Below, piece after piece: positions 34,498 through 43,326 of a DNA stretch of 64,000 bases (positions are counted from its first letter, which is position 1; each line of letters begins with the position of its first letter). The notes below the pieces were generated by a model. The model saw nothing but the letters and a program-made list of their open reading frames with translations. It did not search any database and was not told the origin of the DNA. A program made the position numbers and the translations under genes. This stretch comes from Prevotella pectinovora. GTDB lineage: Bacteria > Bacteroidota > Bacteroidia > Bacteroidales > Bacteroidaceae. The DNA lies in contig NZ_JXQI01000071.1 of assembly GCF_000834015.1 (NCBI RefSeq), forward strand, positions 1 to 64,000, written 5' to 3'.

Positions 34498-35772
34498 ATG
34501 AACATCAGTTATATATTGGCCAGCATCGGAGTATTCCTTGCAGTGATACTCGTACTCGTGATAGTGCTGCTGGTCGCAAAGAAATATCTTAGTCCGAGCG
34601 GCAAGGTGACAATCACCGTCAATGGCTCCAACGTGATAGAAGTGGAGCAGGGCGACACCGTGATGAACTCCCTCAACGACAACGGCATCCATCTGCCGTC
34701 GGCTTGCGGCGGAAAGGCAAGCTGCGGACAGTGCAAACTCCAGGTGCTGCGTGGAGGCGGCGAGATTCTCGATTCCGAGAAACCGCATTTCTCGCGCAAG
34801 GAGATTAAAGACAACTGGCGTCTGGGCTGCCAGGTGAAGGTGAAGGGCGACATGGAAGTGAAAGTGCCCGAAGAGGTGATGGGAGTGAAGGAATGGGAAT
34901 GCACGGTGATAGAAAACCGCAACGTTGCCACCTTCATCAAGGAGTTCACCGTGGCTCTGCCAAAGGGAGAGCACATGCACTTCGAACCGGGATCCTACGC
35001 TCAGATCCGTATTCCAGCCTTCGATATGGACTACGATAAGGATATCGACAAGTCGCTCATCGGCGACACCTATATGCAGGCATGGAAAGACTTCGGACTC
35101 TTCTCGCTGAAATGCAAGAACACCGAGCCTACCATCCGTGCTTATTCTATGGCAAACTATCCCGACGAGGGCGACATCATCATGCTCAACGTGCGTATCG
35201 CCACGCCGCCTTTCAAACCGAAAGACCAGGGCAAGGGATTCCTTGATGTCAGTCCGGGTATCGCCTCGTCATACATCTTCTCGCTGAAGCCGGGCGATAA
35301 GGTTATCATGTCGGGGCCTTATGGTGAGTTCCGTCCGCAATACGACACAAAGCGTGAGATGATATGGGTGGGCGGAGGCGCCGGAATGGCTCCGCTGCGT
35401 GCTCAGATCATGCATATGCTGAGAACGAGAAACTGCCGTGACCGTGAGATGCACTATTTCTATGGAGCGCGTGCACTGGAGGAGATACCGTTCCTCGACG
35501 ACTTCCTGCAGCTGGAGAAGGAATATCCTAACTTCCATTTCCACCTCGCCCTCGACCGTCCGGACCCGAAGGCAGATGCAGCGGGAGTGAAGTATACGCC
35601 GGGCTTCGTGGCTCCTGTGATGGGCGACACCTATCTCAAGCAGCATGAGGACCCTGAGGATTGCGAGTATTATCTCTGCGGACCGCCAATGATGGCGAAG
35701 ACCGTGCTCGACCTTCTGCATTCACTCGGAGTGGAAGACGATATGATTCGTTTCGATAATTTCGGAGGATAA
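34498..35772 (+). CDS. nqrF: Na+-NQR subunit F, NADH-oxidising
   Basis: A 424-residue subunit with an N-terminal membrane helix, a plant-type [2Fe-2S] domain (SACGGKASCGQCK plus the later Cys in RLGCQV), an FAD domain (RAYSMANYP) and an NADH domain (GGGAGMAPLRAQIMHML, YLCGPPMM). It is the electron entry point of the complex. Lys/Glu-rich loops match Bacteroidales versions. A terminator follows 29 bp later. Confidence 0.97.
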   Translation: MNISYILASIGVFLAVILVLVIVLLVAKKYLSPSGKVTITVNGSNVIEVEQGDTVMNSLNDNGIHLPSACGGKASCGQCKLQVLRGGGEILDSEKPHFSRKEIKDNWRLGCQVKVKGDMEVKVPEEVMGVKEWECTVIENRNVATFIKEFTVALPKGEHMHFEPGSYAQIRIPAFDMDYDKDIDKSLIGDTYMQAWKDFGLFSLKCKNTEPTIRAYSMANYPDEGDIIMLNVRIATPPFKPKDQGKGFLDVSPGIASSYIFSLKPGDKVIMSGPYGEFRPQYDTKREMIWVGGGAGMAPLRAQIMHMLRTRNCRDREMHYFYGARALEEIPFLDDFLQLEKEYPNFHFHLALDRPDPKADAAGVKYTPGFVAPVMGDTYLKQHEDPEDCEYYLCGPPMMAKTVLDLLHSLGVEDDMIRFDNFGG

Positions 35773-35800
35773 TAAGAACAGACCTCCGACAACTATAAAG

Positions 35801-35835
35801 AGGGTGTGTCATATGTCTGTGACGCACCCTTTTTG
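35801..35835 (+). terminator. Terminator of the nqr operon
   Basis: GGGTGTGTCA pairs with TGTGACGCACCC around a short loop, followed by TTTTTG. The same hairpin recurs at 36273-36306 (opposite strand) and 39164-39197, so it is a dispersed terminator-like repeat. Confidence 0.85.
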
Positions 35836-35847
35836 TTTGACTAGCAT

Positions 35848-36222
35848 GTGTGTTGTCTAATGGGTGCAAGTCCCTAACGAGCCCTAGTAGTGGGAATCGT
35901 CTAGCCAGAGAGACAAGGGTGTCCGTGGTGACGCGGAATCTGAAAGAAGTCAGCGGCAAATATCTGACCCAACGCACAGAAACTTGATATAAGGCTACTT
36001 ACAGGGATAAGGCTGCAAAAAGAGTCAAAGTCCAATAACTACTCGGAACTGCATGTAGTAAATCAAGTTCGAAGGGCTGGCTGAAAACAACTTGTCACAC
36101 AACGTGAGGTGTAAAAGCACGAAACCGCAGTATGCGGAACCGCATGTACGGTGGTGTGAGAGGTCGGTAAACATGAAAGTAGGAGATAAACACCTATGAT
36201 TAGTGTTTACCTCCTACTCGAT
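35848..36222 (+). mobile_element. Group II intron-like RNA without a protein gene
   Basis: The sequence starts GTGTGTTG, in line with the 5' consensus GUGYG, followed by GGGTGCAAGTCCC and other domain I-like pieces (GGGATAAGGCTGC). A domain V-like hairpin lies at 36124-36155: ATGCG and CGCAT arms around GAAC, a two-base bulge GT, and a lower stem to CGGTGGT. Then GTGAGAGG leads into a domain VI-like hairpin and the end CTCCTACTCGAT. Only 375 nt remain, with no room for a reverse transcriptase, so it is an ORF-less or internally deleted intron. It lies 13 nt past a terminator, a site preferred by some bacterial group II introns. Confidence 0.7.
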
Positions 36223-36272
36223 AAATAAAAATGTTTTTTAAAGATTTCGTATCTGTGAAAAGGCAAAAAATA

Positions 36273-36306
36273 AAAAGGGGTGCGTCACAGACTTATGACA
36301 CACCCT
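36273..36306 (-). terminator. Terminator of the GH3 gene
   Basis: On the minus strand GAGGGTGTGTCA pairs with TGTGACGCACCCC, followed by TTTTTA. It lies 12 bp beyond the stop codon and is nearly identical to the nqr terminator. Confidence 0.85.
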
Positions 36307-36317
36307 CTTGAAGCATT

Positions 36318-39032
36318 TTATTTCACTTTCACTTCTATCACATTCTTCGCAGCATCGGCACTCGAACCACCTACGAAGATCTGATATTTGCCGGGAACCA
36401 CACGCATGGTATTGGTCTGGGAATCCCAACCTTCGAAACTCTGACGAGGCAGACTGATGGTTACCTGCTGCTTCTCGCCTGCCTTCAAAGTAATTCGCTT
36501 GAAAGCTTTCAAGGTCTTGATAGGACCCTCAGCATCATCCATTCTACGGATGTAAACCTGAGCCACTTCCGTTCCTTCCCTATTACCTTTATTAGATAAA
36601 GAGAAACTCAAGGAATAAGCCGAAGAATTCTTCATTTTTCGTTCTTCATTCTTCACTCTTCGTTCTTCACTCTTAACTTTCTTCAATGTCGGCTTACCAT
36701 ATTCATACGATGTATAGCTCAATCCATGTCCGAATGGGAAGAGAGTCTCGCCCCTAAAGTAACGGTAGGTGCGATTCTTCATCGTATAATCGAGGAAATC
36801 AGGAAGATCATTCACGCTCTTATAGAAGGTTACCGGAAGCTTGCCCGATGGATTCACCTCGCCAAAGAGTACCTTTGCCACGGCTTCTCCACCCCGTTCG
36901 CCCGGATACCAAGCCTGAAGGATAGATTCCGCATTCTCTGTTTCTGGAACCATGGCAATGGCACTGCCCGAACAGTTGACGAACACCACTCGCTTGCCAG
37001 CCCGATGCAACATCTCCATCACCTTGCGCTGAGCCTGAGGCAATTCGATATCAGTTCTGTCGCCACCCTTGAAACCCGGCTCAGAAACCTTCATCTCCTC
37101 ACCCTCAAGACTAGGAGAGATTCCGCCTACGAAAACCACCACGTCAGCATCGCCAACCTCAGCCAGAAGCTGAGACTCGGTTGGCGTATAGTTCTTCACA
37201 ATGTCAAACTGCATCACCGCCATATCGGTCTTCTGGAAATAATCCACCTGTATCTTCATCGGCTTTCCCGCCTTCACGGAAATTGGCTTGTTGAGCATCT
37301 GCACACGGGCACGTCCCTTCCATACATTCGCCACCGTATCGCCATCAATGATGAGCCGGTAACCATCATCGCACCCCATTCTGACGTTCAAGGTTTCATC
37401 CTCTTCCGGAGTAAACACGCCCTCGTATCGGGCAGAGAAATCCGTAAGATTCACTCCCGGTGCAAAGACGGTATTTCCGCCATTGCTCTGGTTGATAGGC
37501 GAAGTCATCATGGCTGTAGCCACCGGCTCGCCCTTCATCTCAGAATTGTTCCAATAAGTAGCCTTCATCCCCTTGCTACCATCGGCAGAAGTCAGGAGAT
37601 TGAATCGGCTTTCTGAAACTTCATTTCTTGTCAACGTGCAGGCAGGAATATACTTGGCATCCTTCACATATTTTCTGATGCCCTGCAGGATGGTGGTGGT
37701 AGAAGTAGGATAACCCGAATAGTTGCCCCACTGCATGATGGAATCGTTGGCATTTGGCCCCATCACGACGATCTTCATTCCTGCTGATTTCAGCGGCAGA
37801 AGATTTTTCCGGTTCTGAAGAAGCACGATTCCCTCTTCTGCCATCTTCTCAGCCAAATCCTTATGCGCCTTGCTGGCGATGACGGAAGATGGAATCTGAG
37901 TCCAAGGCACGTTCTTGTCCTGATCGAAATCACCCAGGCGGAAACGGGCTATCAGCAGGCGCTTCAAGCTCTCGTTCACCTTTTCCTCGCTTATCATTCC
38001 TGTCTTCACCGCCTCAGGAAGCGAACGGTAAACGCTTCCGCATTCCACGTCGGTTCCGGCACCAATTGCCTGCGCCGTAGCCTCAGCCGGAGTCTTCGCC
38101 GTACCATGTCGGCCGGGCACATAAAAGTCGTTGATGGCTCCGCAATCGGAAGTTATCAATCCCTTGAATCCCCATTCATCACGAAGAATCTGTCGTTCAT
38201 ACCTGGCATTGCTGCAACAAGGTGCTCCGTCAATCCGCTGATAGGCGCACATCACCTCTGCCACATTTGCATCCTGCACCAGTGATTTGAAGGCAGGCAG
38301 ATAAGTCTCCCACAAATCACGCTCAGGCAAATCCTCTACATTGAAACTGTGCCGGTTCCATTCCGGACCACTATGAACGGCAAAATGCTTGGCACAGGCC
38401 AGGAGCTTGACGTATTGGGGAGCCTGTGAGGAAGCCGGAGCCAGAACTCCCGGAGCCGACATCGGTTTGCCATCAAAGGTCTGTCCCTGCAAACCATTCA
38501 CCACAGCAAGTCCCATTCTTGTGGTCAGATAAGGATCTTCTCCATAAGTTTCCTGTCCACGTCCCCATCGTGGGTCGCGGAAGATATTGATATTCGGAGT
38601 CCAGAAACTCAGACTCTGGTAGCGCTTGATGTTGCCGCTCTTCTTCGCCTCCTGCGCCTTGGCTCTTGCCTCATCGCTCACGGCAGTAAACACCTTATAT
38701 AATAAGGTATCGTCCCACGAAGCCGCCATGTGCATCGTGATAGGAAAAACGGTAACAAATCCGTTTCGTCCCACTCCATGCAGCGCCTCGTTCCACCATT
38801 GAAACTGTGGAATGCCCAATCGGGCAATGGCTGGCGAAGTATCCATCATCAACTTCATCTTCTCTTCCAAGGTAAGACGGGAAAGCAAATCATTGGCTCT
38901 AGCCTCAACAGAAAGGTTCGTATTCTGATAAGGAAGCAGTTGCTGGGCACTGGCTGAAAGCGACATCGCCATCAGCATCGCCATAGAAAGTAGTTGTTTC
39001 TTTATTGATTTTTTATAATTTATTTGATTCAT
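36318..39032 (-). CDS. GH3 family beta-glycosidase with PA14 domain
   Basis: A 904-residue secreted glycoside hydrolase, probably beta-xylosidase or beta-glucosidase. The signal peptide ends near SLSASAQ. The GH3 barrel has WWNEALHGVGR, the KHFAVHSGPE substrate loop and the nucleophile Asp296 in ITSDCGAI. The second domain begins with GIVLLQNRKNLLPL and is interrupted by a PA14-like insert (about 475-620, MKATYWNNSEMKGEP, YEGVFTPEEDETLNVRMGCDDG). A fibronectin-III-like domain ends the protein. Residues 783-802 (about KKVKSEERRVKNEERKMKN) are coded by a simple GAAGAGTGAAGAA-type repeat and look like an inserted linker. It acts on plant cell-wall glycans, periplasmic or outer-membrane. Confidence 0.93.
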   Translation of the reverse strand: MNQINYKKSIKKQLLSMAMLMAMSLSASAQQLLPYQNTNLSVEARANDLLSRLTLEEKMKLMMDTSPAIARLGIPQFQWWNEALHGVGRNGFVTVFPITMHMAASWDDTLLYKVFTAVSDEARAKAQEAKKSGNIKRYQSLSFWTPNINIFRDPRWGRGQETYGEDPYLTTRMGLAVVNGLQGQTFDGKPMSAPGVLAPASSQAPQYVKLLACAKHFAVHSGPEWNRHSFNVEDLPERDLWETYLPAFKSLVQDANVAEVMCAYQRIDGAPCCSNARYERQILRDEWGFKGLITSDCGAINDFYVPGRHGTAKTPAEATAQAIGAGTDVECGSVYRSLPEAVKTGMISEEKVNESLKRLLIARFRLGDFDQDKNVPWTQIPSSVIASKAHKDLAEKMAEEGIVLLQNRKNLLPLKSAGMKIVVMGPNANDSIMQWGNYSGYPTSTTTILQGIRKYVKDAKYIPACTLTRNEVSESRFNLLTSADGSKGMKATYWNNSEMKGEPVATAMMTSPINQSNGGNTVFAPGVNLTDFSARYEGVFTPEEDETLNVRMGCDDGYRLIIDGDTVANVWKGRARVQMLNKPISVKAGKPMKIQVDYFQKTDMAVMQFDIVKNYTPTESQLLAEVGDADVVVFVGGISPSLEGEEMKVSEPGFKGGDRTDIELPQAQRKVMEMLHRAGKRVVFVNCSGSAIAMVPETENAESILQAWYPGERGGEAVAKVLFGEVNPSGKLPVTFYKSVNDLPDFLDYTMKNRTYRYFRGETLFPFGHGLSYTSYEYGKPTLKKVKSEERRVKNEERKMKNSSAYSLSFSLSNKGNREGTEVAQVYIRRMDDAEGPIKTLKAFKRITLKAGEKQQVTISLPRQSFEGWDSQTNTMRVVPGKYQIFVGGSSADAAKNVIEVKVK

Positions 39033-39163
39033 GCATTGATTTTTAAGTTGGTGACCAAGTTACACATTTTTTTTTGAGGATTCCAAAGCTTACTCCTAAG
39101 GAGGAGACAAAGGCTACCAAGAATATTGAAGTCAAATAACAATTTCGCATAAATGATTGAGGA

Positions 39164-39197
39164 GGGTGTGTCATAAGTCTGTGACGCACCCTTTTCA
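39164..39197. repeat. Third copy of the terminator-like hairpin
   Basis: GAGGGTGTGTCATAAGTC then TGTGACGCACCC and TTTT, the same as the hairpins at 35801 and 36273. It lies between the GH3 start and the mutarotase stop, both on the minus strand, and its T-run points the other way, so it does not serve either gene as an ordinary terminator. Confidence 0.75.
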
Positions 39198-39350
39198 GTA
39201 CGTGTGATAAGAATATACTGTTGCTGTCAGGTAAGACCTGCATAAAGACCCTATTCCGGTTGGTCTTTTTCATTTTGCAAATAGCCAAATCACAATCCTT
39301 GGCAAGGACAACAAAATGTAAAGGAAATGATTACTATCCGTGCCCAAGTG

Positions 39351-39416
39351 GGGCAAGCAGCTTGCCCCTGTTGAGAAAGCACCTTGCCCCTGTTGGGCAA
39401 GCACCGTGCCCAAAAA
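39351..39416. repeat. 22-bp tandem palindrome array, locus 2
   Basis: Units begin at 39351, 39373 and 39395, exactly 22 bp apart. The first contains the perfect palindrome GGGCAAGCAGCTTGCCC. Same family as 16976 and 60522. Confidence 0.85.
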
Positions 39417-39450
39417 TGGACAAAAGTATCCATGGAATGAGGCTTTTATG

Positions 39451-39831
39451 TCAATACAGATAGAACATTCTTTCCATCATCTGCCATTTCTGGTCAGACG
39501 TGGCATCGGCGGCACATTCCTGAAACATCGCCACATGGCGTTCCCATTCCTCCTGTCGGGGCAGGGTGGCAAGACGCGCCATCGCCTCGTCCCAGCAGAA
39601 GTCAAGCGGAGCGTCAACGATCATCACCAGACGGTTGCCAAGGATGTATATCTCCATCTCCAGTATTCCCACTGCTTTTATTCCCTCTTCTATCTCTCGC
39701 CAGAAATGATCCTTGTCGTGGGCCTTGCGGTATTCCTTCATCAGTTCTGAGTCGTCTTTCAGTTGCATGGTCTGTACGAAACGCTTCGTTGGCTGTCCGT
39801 ACTCCTTGCTCTTGTATCCTTCCGTGTTCAT
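39451..39831 (-). CDS. L-rhamnose mutarotase-family protein (RhaM/DUF718)
   Basis: A 126-residue member of the RhaM/DUF718 ferredoxin-like fold that interconverts sugar anomers. FVQTMQLKDDSELMKEYRKAH at the start contains the family His, EMEIYILGNRLVMIVDAP is the hallmark core strand, and the end has the usual EEWERHVAMFQE region. Some members act on L-fucose instead of L-rhamnose. A 33-bp tandem repeat array lies just upstream. No sugar catabolic genes adjoin it. Confidence 0.85.
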   Translation of the reverse strand: MNTEGYKSKEYGQPTKRFVQTMQLKDDSELMKEYRKAHDKDHFWREIEEGIKAVGILEMEIYILGNRLVMIVDAPLDFCWDEAMARLATLPRQEEWERHVAMFQECAADATSDQKWQMMERMFYLY

Positions 39832-39905
39832 AATAGTATTCTGTTAGTTGTAATTATTCAATGCTTGCATATTAGCTTCTTTATTCACAATAATGGCAGA
39901 TTCGA

Positions 39906-40037
39906 TACACCTTTTTGAGTTTTATTATAGCGCCAATATACACCTTTTTGAGATTTTTTACAGCGAAATTATACACCTTTTTGAGATTTTTAATTGTGCC
40001 AATATACACCTTTTTGAGATTTTTTGCAAGTGTAACG
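39906..40037. repeat. 33-bp tandem repeat array (4 copies)
   Basis: TACACCTTTTTGAG starts at 39906, 39939, 39972 and 40005, a perfect 33-bp period. The rest of each unit varies more (for example TTTTTTACAGCGAAATTA). It fills the gap between aat (ending at 40082) and the mutarotase gene (starting at 39831), both on the minus strand. Read on that strand each unit gives GGTGTATATTGG or a similar sequence, resembling a weak -7 element. Not a CRISPR: the 33-bp unit is continuous, without spacers. Confidence 0.9.
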
Positions 40038-40081
40038 TTGAAAACTTATTGGTGGTGCTATAAGACTGTTATTATTTGTGA

Positions 40082-40735
40082 CTATATATTTGTTTGTTGC
40101 AGAATCTTCATATATTCGTCGTAGGAGATATGCTCGCCGCCCATGGTCTTCAGGTGAGGAGTCTCAAACTGGCAGTCGATGAGCTTGCCGCCATTGTCCT
40201 TCATGATGTGTGCCAACTCTATCAGCGCCAGTTTCGAAGCCGACGGCACGAGTGAGAACATACTCTCACCGAAGAAAGCCGCTCCGATGTTCACACCGTA
40301 GAGACCGCCTACGAGCCTGTCGTCCTTGTCCCACACCTCCACGCTGGCAGCGAAGCCCTGTTCGTGTAGCGCCTTGTATGCCTTTATCATATCTTCGCCG
40401 AGCCATGCTCCAGCCTCGTCGTAGCGCAGCTGACTGCAGTTGCTTATCACTCCGTCGAAGTCGCGGTTGATGCTCACGGAGTATTCCTGCTTCCTCATCA
40501 GAGTGCGCATGGAGTGGCTCACGTGTATCTTCTCGGGGAATATCACGAAGCGGTCCATGGGACAGTACCACCATATTTCCTTGCAGTCGCGGAAACTGTA
40601 CCATGGGAATATGCCGTTGCTGTATGCCAGCAGCAGGCGGTCGATGCTCAGGTCGCCGCCCACGGCAAACAGTCCGTCGTCTTCGCCCAGCCTCGGGTCG
40701 GGGAAGGCTATTGTGGAGTCTAATCCGAATATCAT
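40082..40735 (-). CDS. aat: Leucyl/phenylalanyl-tRNA-protein transferase
   Basis: A 217-residue enzyme that adds Leu or Phe to N-terminal Arg/Lys of proteins, marking them for ClpS-ClpAP degradation (N-end rule). Motifs are PDPRLGEDDGLFAVGGDLS, NGIFPWYSF, WWYCPMDRFV, AWLGEDMIKAYKALHEQGFAASVEVW and FGESMFSLVPSASKLAL. Length normal. The clpA and clpS genes are immediately upstream on the same strand, so the whole N-end-rule pathway is grouped here. Confidence 0.97.
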   Translation of the reverse strand: MIFGLDSTIAFPDPRLGEDDGLFAVGGDLSIDRLLLAYSNGIFPWYSFRDCKEIWWYCPMDRFVIFPEKIHVSHSMRTLMRKQEYSVSINRDFDGVISNCSQLRYDEAGAWLGEDMIKAYKALHEQGFAASVEVWDKDDRLVGGLYGVNIGAAFFGESMFSLVPSASKLALIELAHIMKDNGGKLIDCQFETPHLKTMGGEHISYDEYMKILQQTNI

Positions 40736-40764
40736 ATTGTCAGGATGCCGTTACGGTTTGTGGG

Positions 40765-43068
40765 TTATGCATTATCTGCCGACTGGCTTTTTGAACTGTT
40801 CCTGACAGCCATCACGCCGTTGTTGAAGTCCACTGCCAGAGTGCTGCCCTTCTTTCTCTTTCCAAACAGAATCTCGCGCATTATCAGCGGTTTCAGTTCG
40901 TGGGCAATCACACGGTCGGCCTCTCTCGCTCCATATTCCTTGGTGAAACACTTCCCGAGCATGTGTTCGAAGGCAGCGTCGCTGATCTTCAGGGTCAGTT
41001 CCTTGGCAGCCACCTTGTTCTTCAGTTCCTTCAGCTTCTTGTTGAGGATAAGGCGTGCCATGTTCTTGTCCATCTCGTTGAACACCACGATGTCGCTGAG
41101 TCGGTTGATGAACTCCGGCTTGAAAGTCTTCTTCACCTGCTTCATCATCGCCTCACCTTTCGTCACATTTCCCGTGAATCCCACGTTGGCCTGTGCGGCG
41201 AACTGTGCTCCGGCGTTTGATGTCATTATGAGGATCACGTTGCGGAAGTCAGCCTTCTGTCCGCGGTTGTCGGTCAGACGGGCATAGTCCATCACCTGCA
41301 GCAGTATGTTGTATATGTCGCTGTGAGCTTTCTCAATCTCGTCGAGCAGCAGCACGCAGTTTGGAGTCTTCCTGATGGCGTCGGTGAGCAGACCGCCGTC
41401 CTCATATCCCACGTATCCCGCCGGCGAACCGATAAGTTTCGCCACGGCGTGTTTCTCCGTGTATTCCGACATGTCGAAGCGCACGAGCTCCACTCCGAGC
41501 ACTTTTGAGAGCATACGTGCCACCTCCGTCTTTCCCACTCCCGTAGGACCGACGAAGAGCAGCGAGGCGAGCGGTTTGTCGTCTTCGGTGAGACCTGCCT
41601 TAGCCATCATCACCGCCTCCGTCACTTCGTCAATCGCCTTGTCCTGTCCGTAGATGCTTTCGAGCATCCTCTCGCGCAGGGTCATCAGCGCCCCGTTGTC
41701 CTCCTCCTTGAGAGCCGTAGCCTGAATCTTGCACACCTTGACGAGGATGTCGTCGATGAGGCTTTTCGTCACCCACGACCGGCGGCGGTTCTCCACTGGG
41801 TGTACCTCCAGATAAGCCCCCGCCTCGTCGAGAAGGTCGATGGCCTTGTCGGGCAGGCAGCGTCCTGATATATGCTTCGCACTGGCTGTCACGGCATATT
41901 CCAGAGCCTCCTTGCGATACGACACCTTGTGGTATTTCTGCAGGCTCGGCTGCAGTCCGGTTACTATCTTTATCGCCTCCTCAACCGAAGGCTCCTTGAT
42001 GTCGATGGTCTGGAAACGGCGCGTCACTGCACCGTCCTTGAGCATCTTGCGGTTGTATTCCTCATGCGTGGTGGCACCCACGAAGCATATTGCGCCGCTC
42101 TCAAGATAAGGCTTGAGGATGTTGGAGGCGTCGGGACCACCGTCGCTGCCTCTGCCGGCGCCGATGATGTTGTGTATCTCGTCGAGATAGAGTATGGATT
42201 TCTCCTTGCTCGCACCGTCGAGGATCAGTTTCAGACGCTTTTCGAAGTCGCCCCTGAACTGTGCTCCGGCGAGCAGCTGTCCCATGTCCATGCCGTATAT
42301 CGTGGCACCCTTCAGCCTGTCGGGCACCTGCCCCTTGTTTATCAGGTTTGCCAGTCCGTATATCAATGCCGTCTTGCCTACGCCTGGATCGCCCACGTGC
42401 AGAGGGTTGTTCTTCTCCATCCGGCATATCACCTGTATCGTCCTGTCCAGCTCCTTCTCTCTGCCTATCAGCGGCGTGTGGGTCTTGGCAACTTCAGAAA
42501 TGTTGGTCACAAGACTCTTCCAGTCTTCCGGACTCGTGAACGGCATCGGCTGGCCGTCGTCGTCAAACATATCATCGTCGTCGTCGAGGTCATCATCGTC
42601 GAGGTCGGGAGTGTCGTCTTCATATTCCAGAAACTGCGGATATGCTTCGGTGAGGTATTCCATGAATTCGCTCTCATGGTCTTCTATCGCGGTGTCAAGT
42701 ATATAGGCAGCCATAGAGTCCTGCAGATTGGCGAGTGCCACAATGTATTCTCTCACGCCGGCGAATTCTTTCTTGAATCTCTTGGCTATGGTGCATGCGT
42801 TTTGTACCAGGTCAGTAAACTGTGCCGACGGAACGGGCACCTGGTATTTGCCAAACTTCTTGTCCTGGTCTTTGAGATATTTTGTGAGTCTTGCATGCAG
42901 CTTGTTGTAGTCCACTCTGCTCTTCTGAAGAGCCAGCTTGAACGGCTCCTGCTGTATCAGTCCCATCAGCAGATGCTCCGGCATTATGTATTCGTGTGCC
43001 ATGCTTACGGCAATGTCCAATGCCGTCTCCACCGCTTTGTTTATGCTATGTGAGTTTCTTAATTCCAT
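40765..43068 (-). CDS. clpA: ATP-dependent Clp protease ATP-binding subunit ClpA
   Basis: About 767 residues from the ATG at 43068 (MELRNSHSINKAVETA); the frame is open upstream to a TTG. It has N-terminal Clp-repeat helices, an acidic linker (DLDDDDLDDDDDMFDDDG, longer than usual), AAA domain 1 with GDPGVGKT and YLDEIHNI, and domain 2 with GPTGVGKT and LLDEIEKAH. ClpA unfolds substrates for ClpP, which is not in the window. The ClpS adaptor gene lies upstream, with a MITE in the intervening gap. Confidence 0.95.
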   Translation of the reverse strand: MELRNSHSINKAVETALDIAVSMAHEYIMPEHLLMGLIQQEPFKLALQKSRVDYNKLHARLTKYLKDQDKKFGKYQVPVPSAQFTDLVQNACTIAKRFKKEFAGVREYIVALANLQDSMAAYILDTAIEDHESEFMEYLTEAYPQFLEYEDDTPDLDDDDLDDDDDMFDDDGQPMPFTSPEDWKSLVTNISEVAKTHTPLIGREKELDRTIQVICRMEKNNPLHVGDPGVGKTALIYGLANLINKGQVPDRLKGATIYGMDMGQLLAGAQFRGDFEKRLKLILDGASKEKSILYLDEIHNIIGAGRGSDGGPDASNILKPYLESGAICFVGATTHEEYNRKMLKDGAVTRRFQTIDIKEPSVEEAIKIVTGLQPSLQKYHKVSYRKEALEYAVTASAKHISGRCLPDKAIDLLDEAGAYLEVHPVENRRRSWVTKSLIDDILVKVCKIQATALKEEDNGALMTLRERMLESIYGQDKAIDEVTEAVMMAKAGLTEDDKPLASLLFVGPTGVGKTEVARMLSKVLGVELVRFDMSEYTEKHAVAKLIGSPAGYVGYEDGGLLTDAIRKTPNCVLLLDEIEKAHSDIYNILLQVMDYARLTDNRGQKADFRNVILIMTSNAGAQFAAQANVGFTGNVTKGEAMMKQVKKTFKPEFINRLSDIVVFNEMDKNMARLILNKKLKELKNKVAAKELTLKISDAAFEHMLGKCFTKEYGAREADRVIAHELKPLIMREILFGKRKKGSTLAVDFNNGVMAVRNSSKSQSADNA

Positions 43069-43121
43069 ACTTTCCTTCTTTCTGTTTCCGTTTTGTCTTG
43101 TCTTTTGTGCCAAGTCTTAAA

Positions 43122-43304
43122 CCCGAATCGGTCATTAGGCCGTTTATAGAATTATTTAATGACTGCTTGCAGTCTTTTGTTTTTTATAAGGCGTCTTTTG
43201 TCTGTTTTTAATTCGCAATAGCTCGCTATCACTCATTAAAAGCCAAACAAAATCCACTCTTCTAAAAAAGCAAAATCCAAGCAAGCCCTAATGGCCGATT
43301 TGGG
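43122..43304. mobile_element. MITE copy 1 (183 bp) between clpS and clpA
   Basis: Termini CCCGAATCGGTCATTAGG and the inverted CCTAATGGCCGATTTGGG, flanked by the direct repeat TTAAA (43117-43121 and 43305-43309). The interior is shared with copies at 50341 and 62634: GCTTGCAGTCTTTTG, ATAAGGCGTCTTTTG, AATTCGCAATAGCTCGCTAT, AAAGCCAAACAAAATCC. No ORF. It separates the two genes of an otherwise compact pair. Confidence 0.85.
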
Positions 43305-43326
43305 TTAAATTCTTCTGCTCTCCGTA

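Noticed and set aside
39906-40037. CRISPR array
   Set aside because: The 33-bp units are contiguous with a conserved head and variable tail and no unique spacers of constant size; no cas genes.
41872-43053. 393-codon ORF antisense to clpA
   Set aside because: ClpA motifs fill the opposite strand; the antisense reading is low in known motifs and runs to no ribosome binding site.
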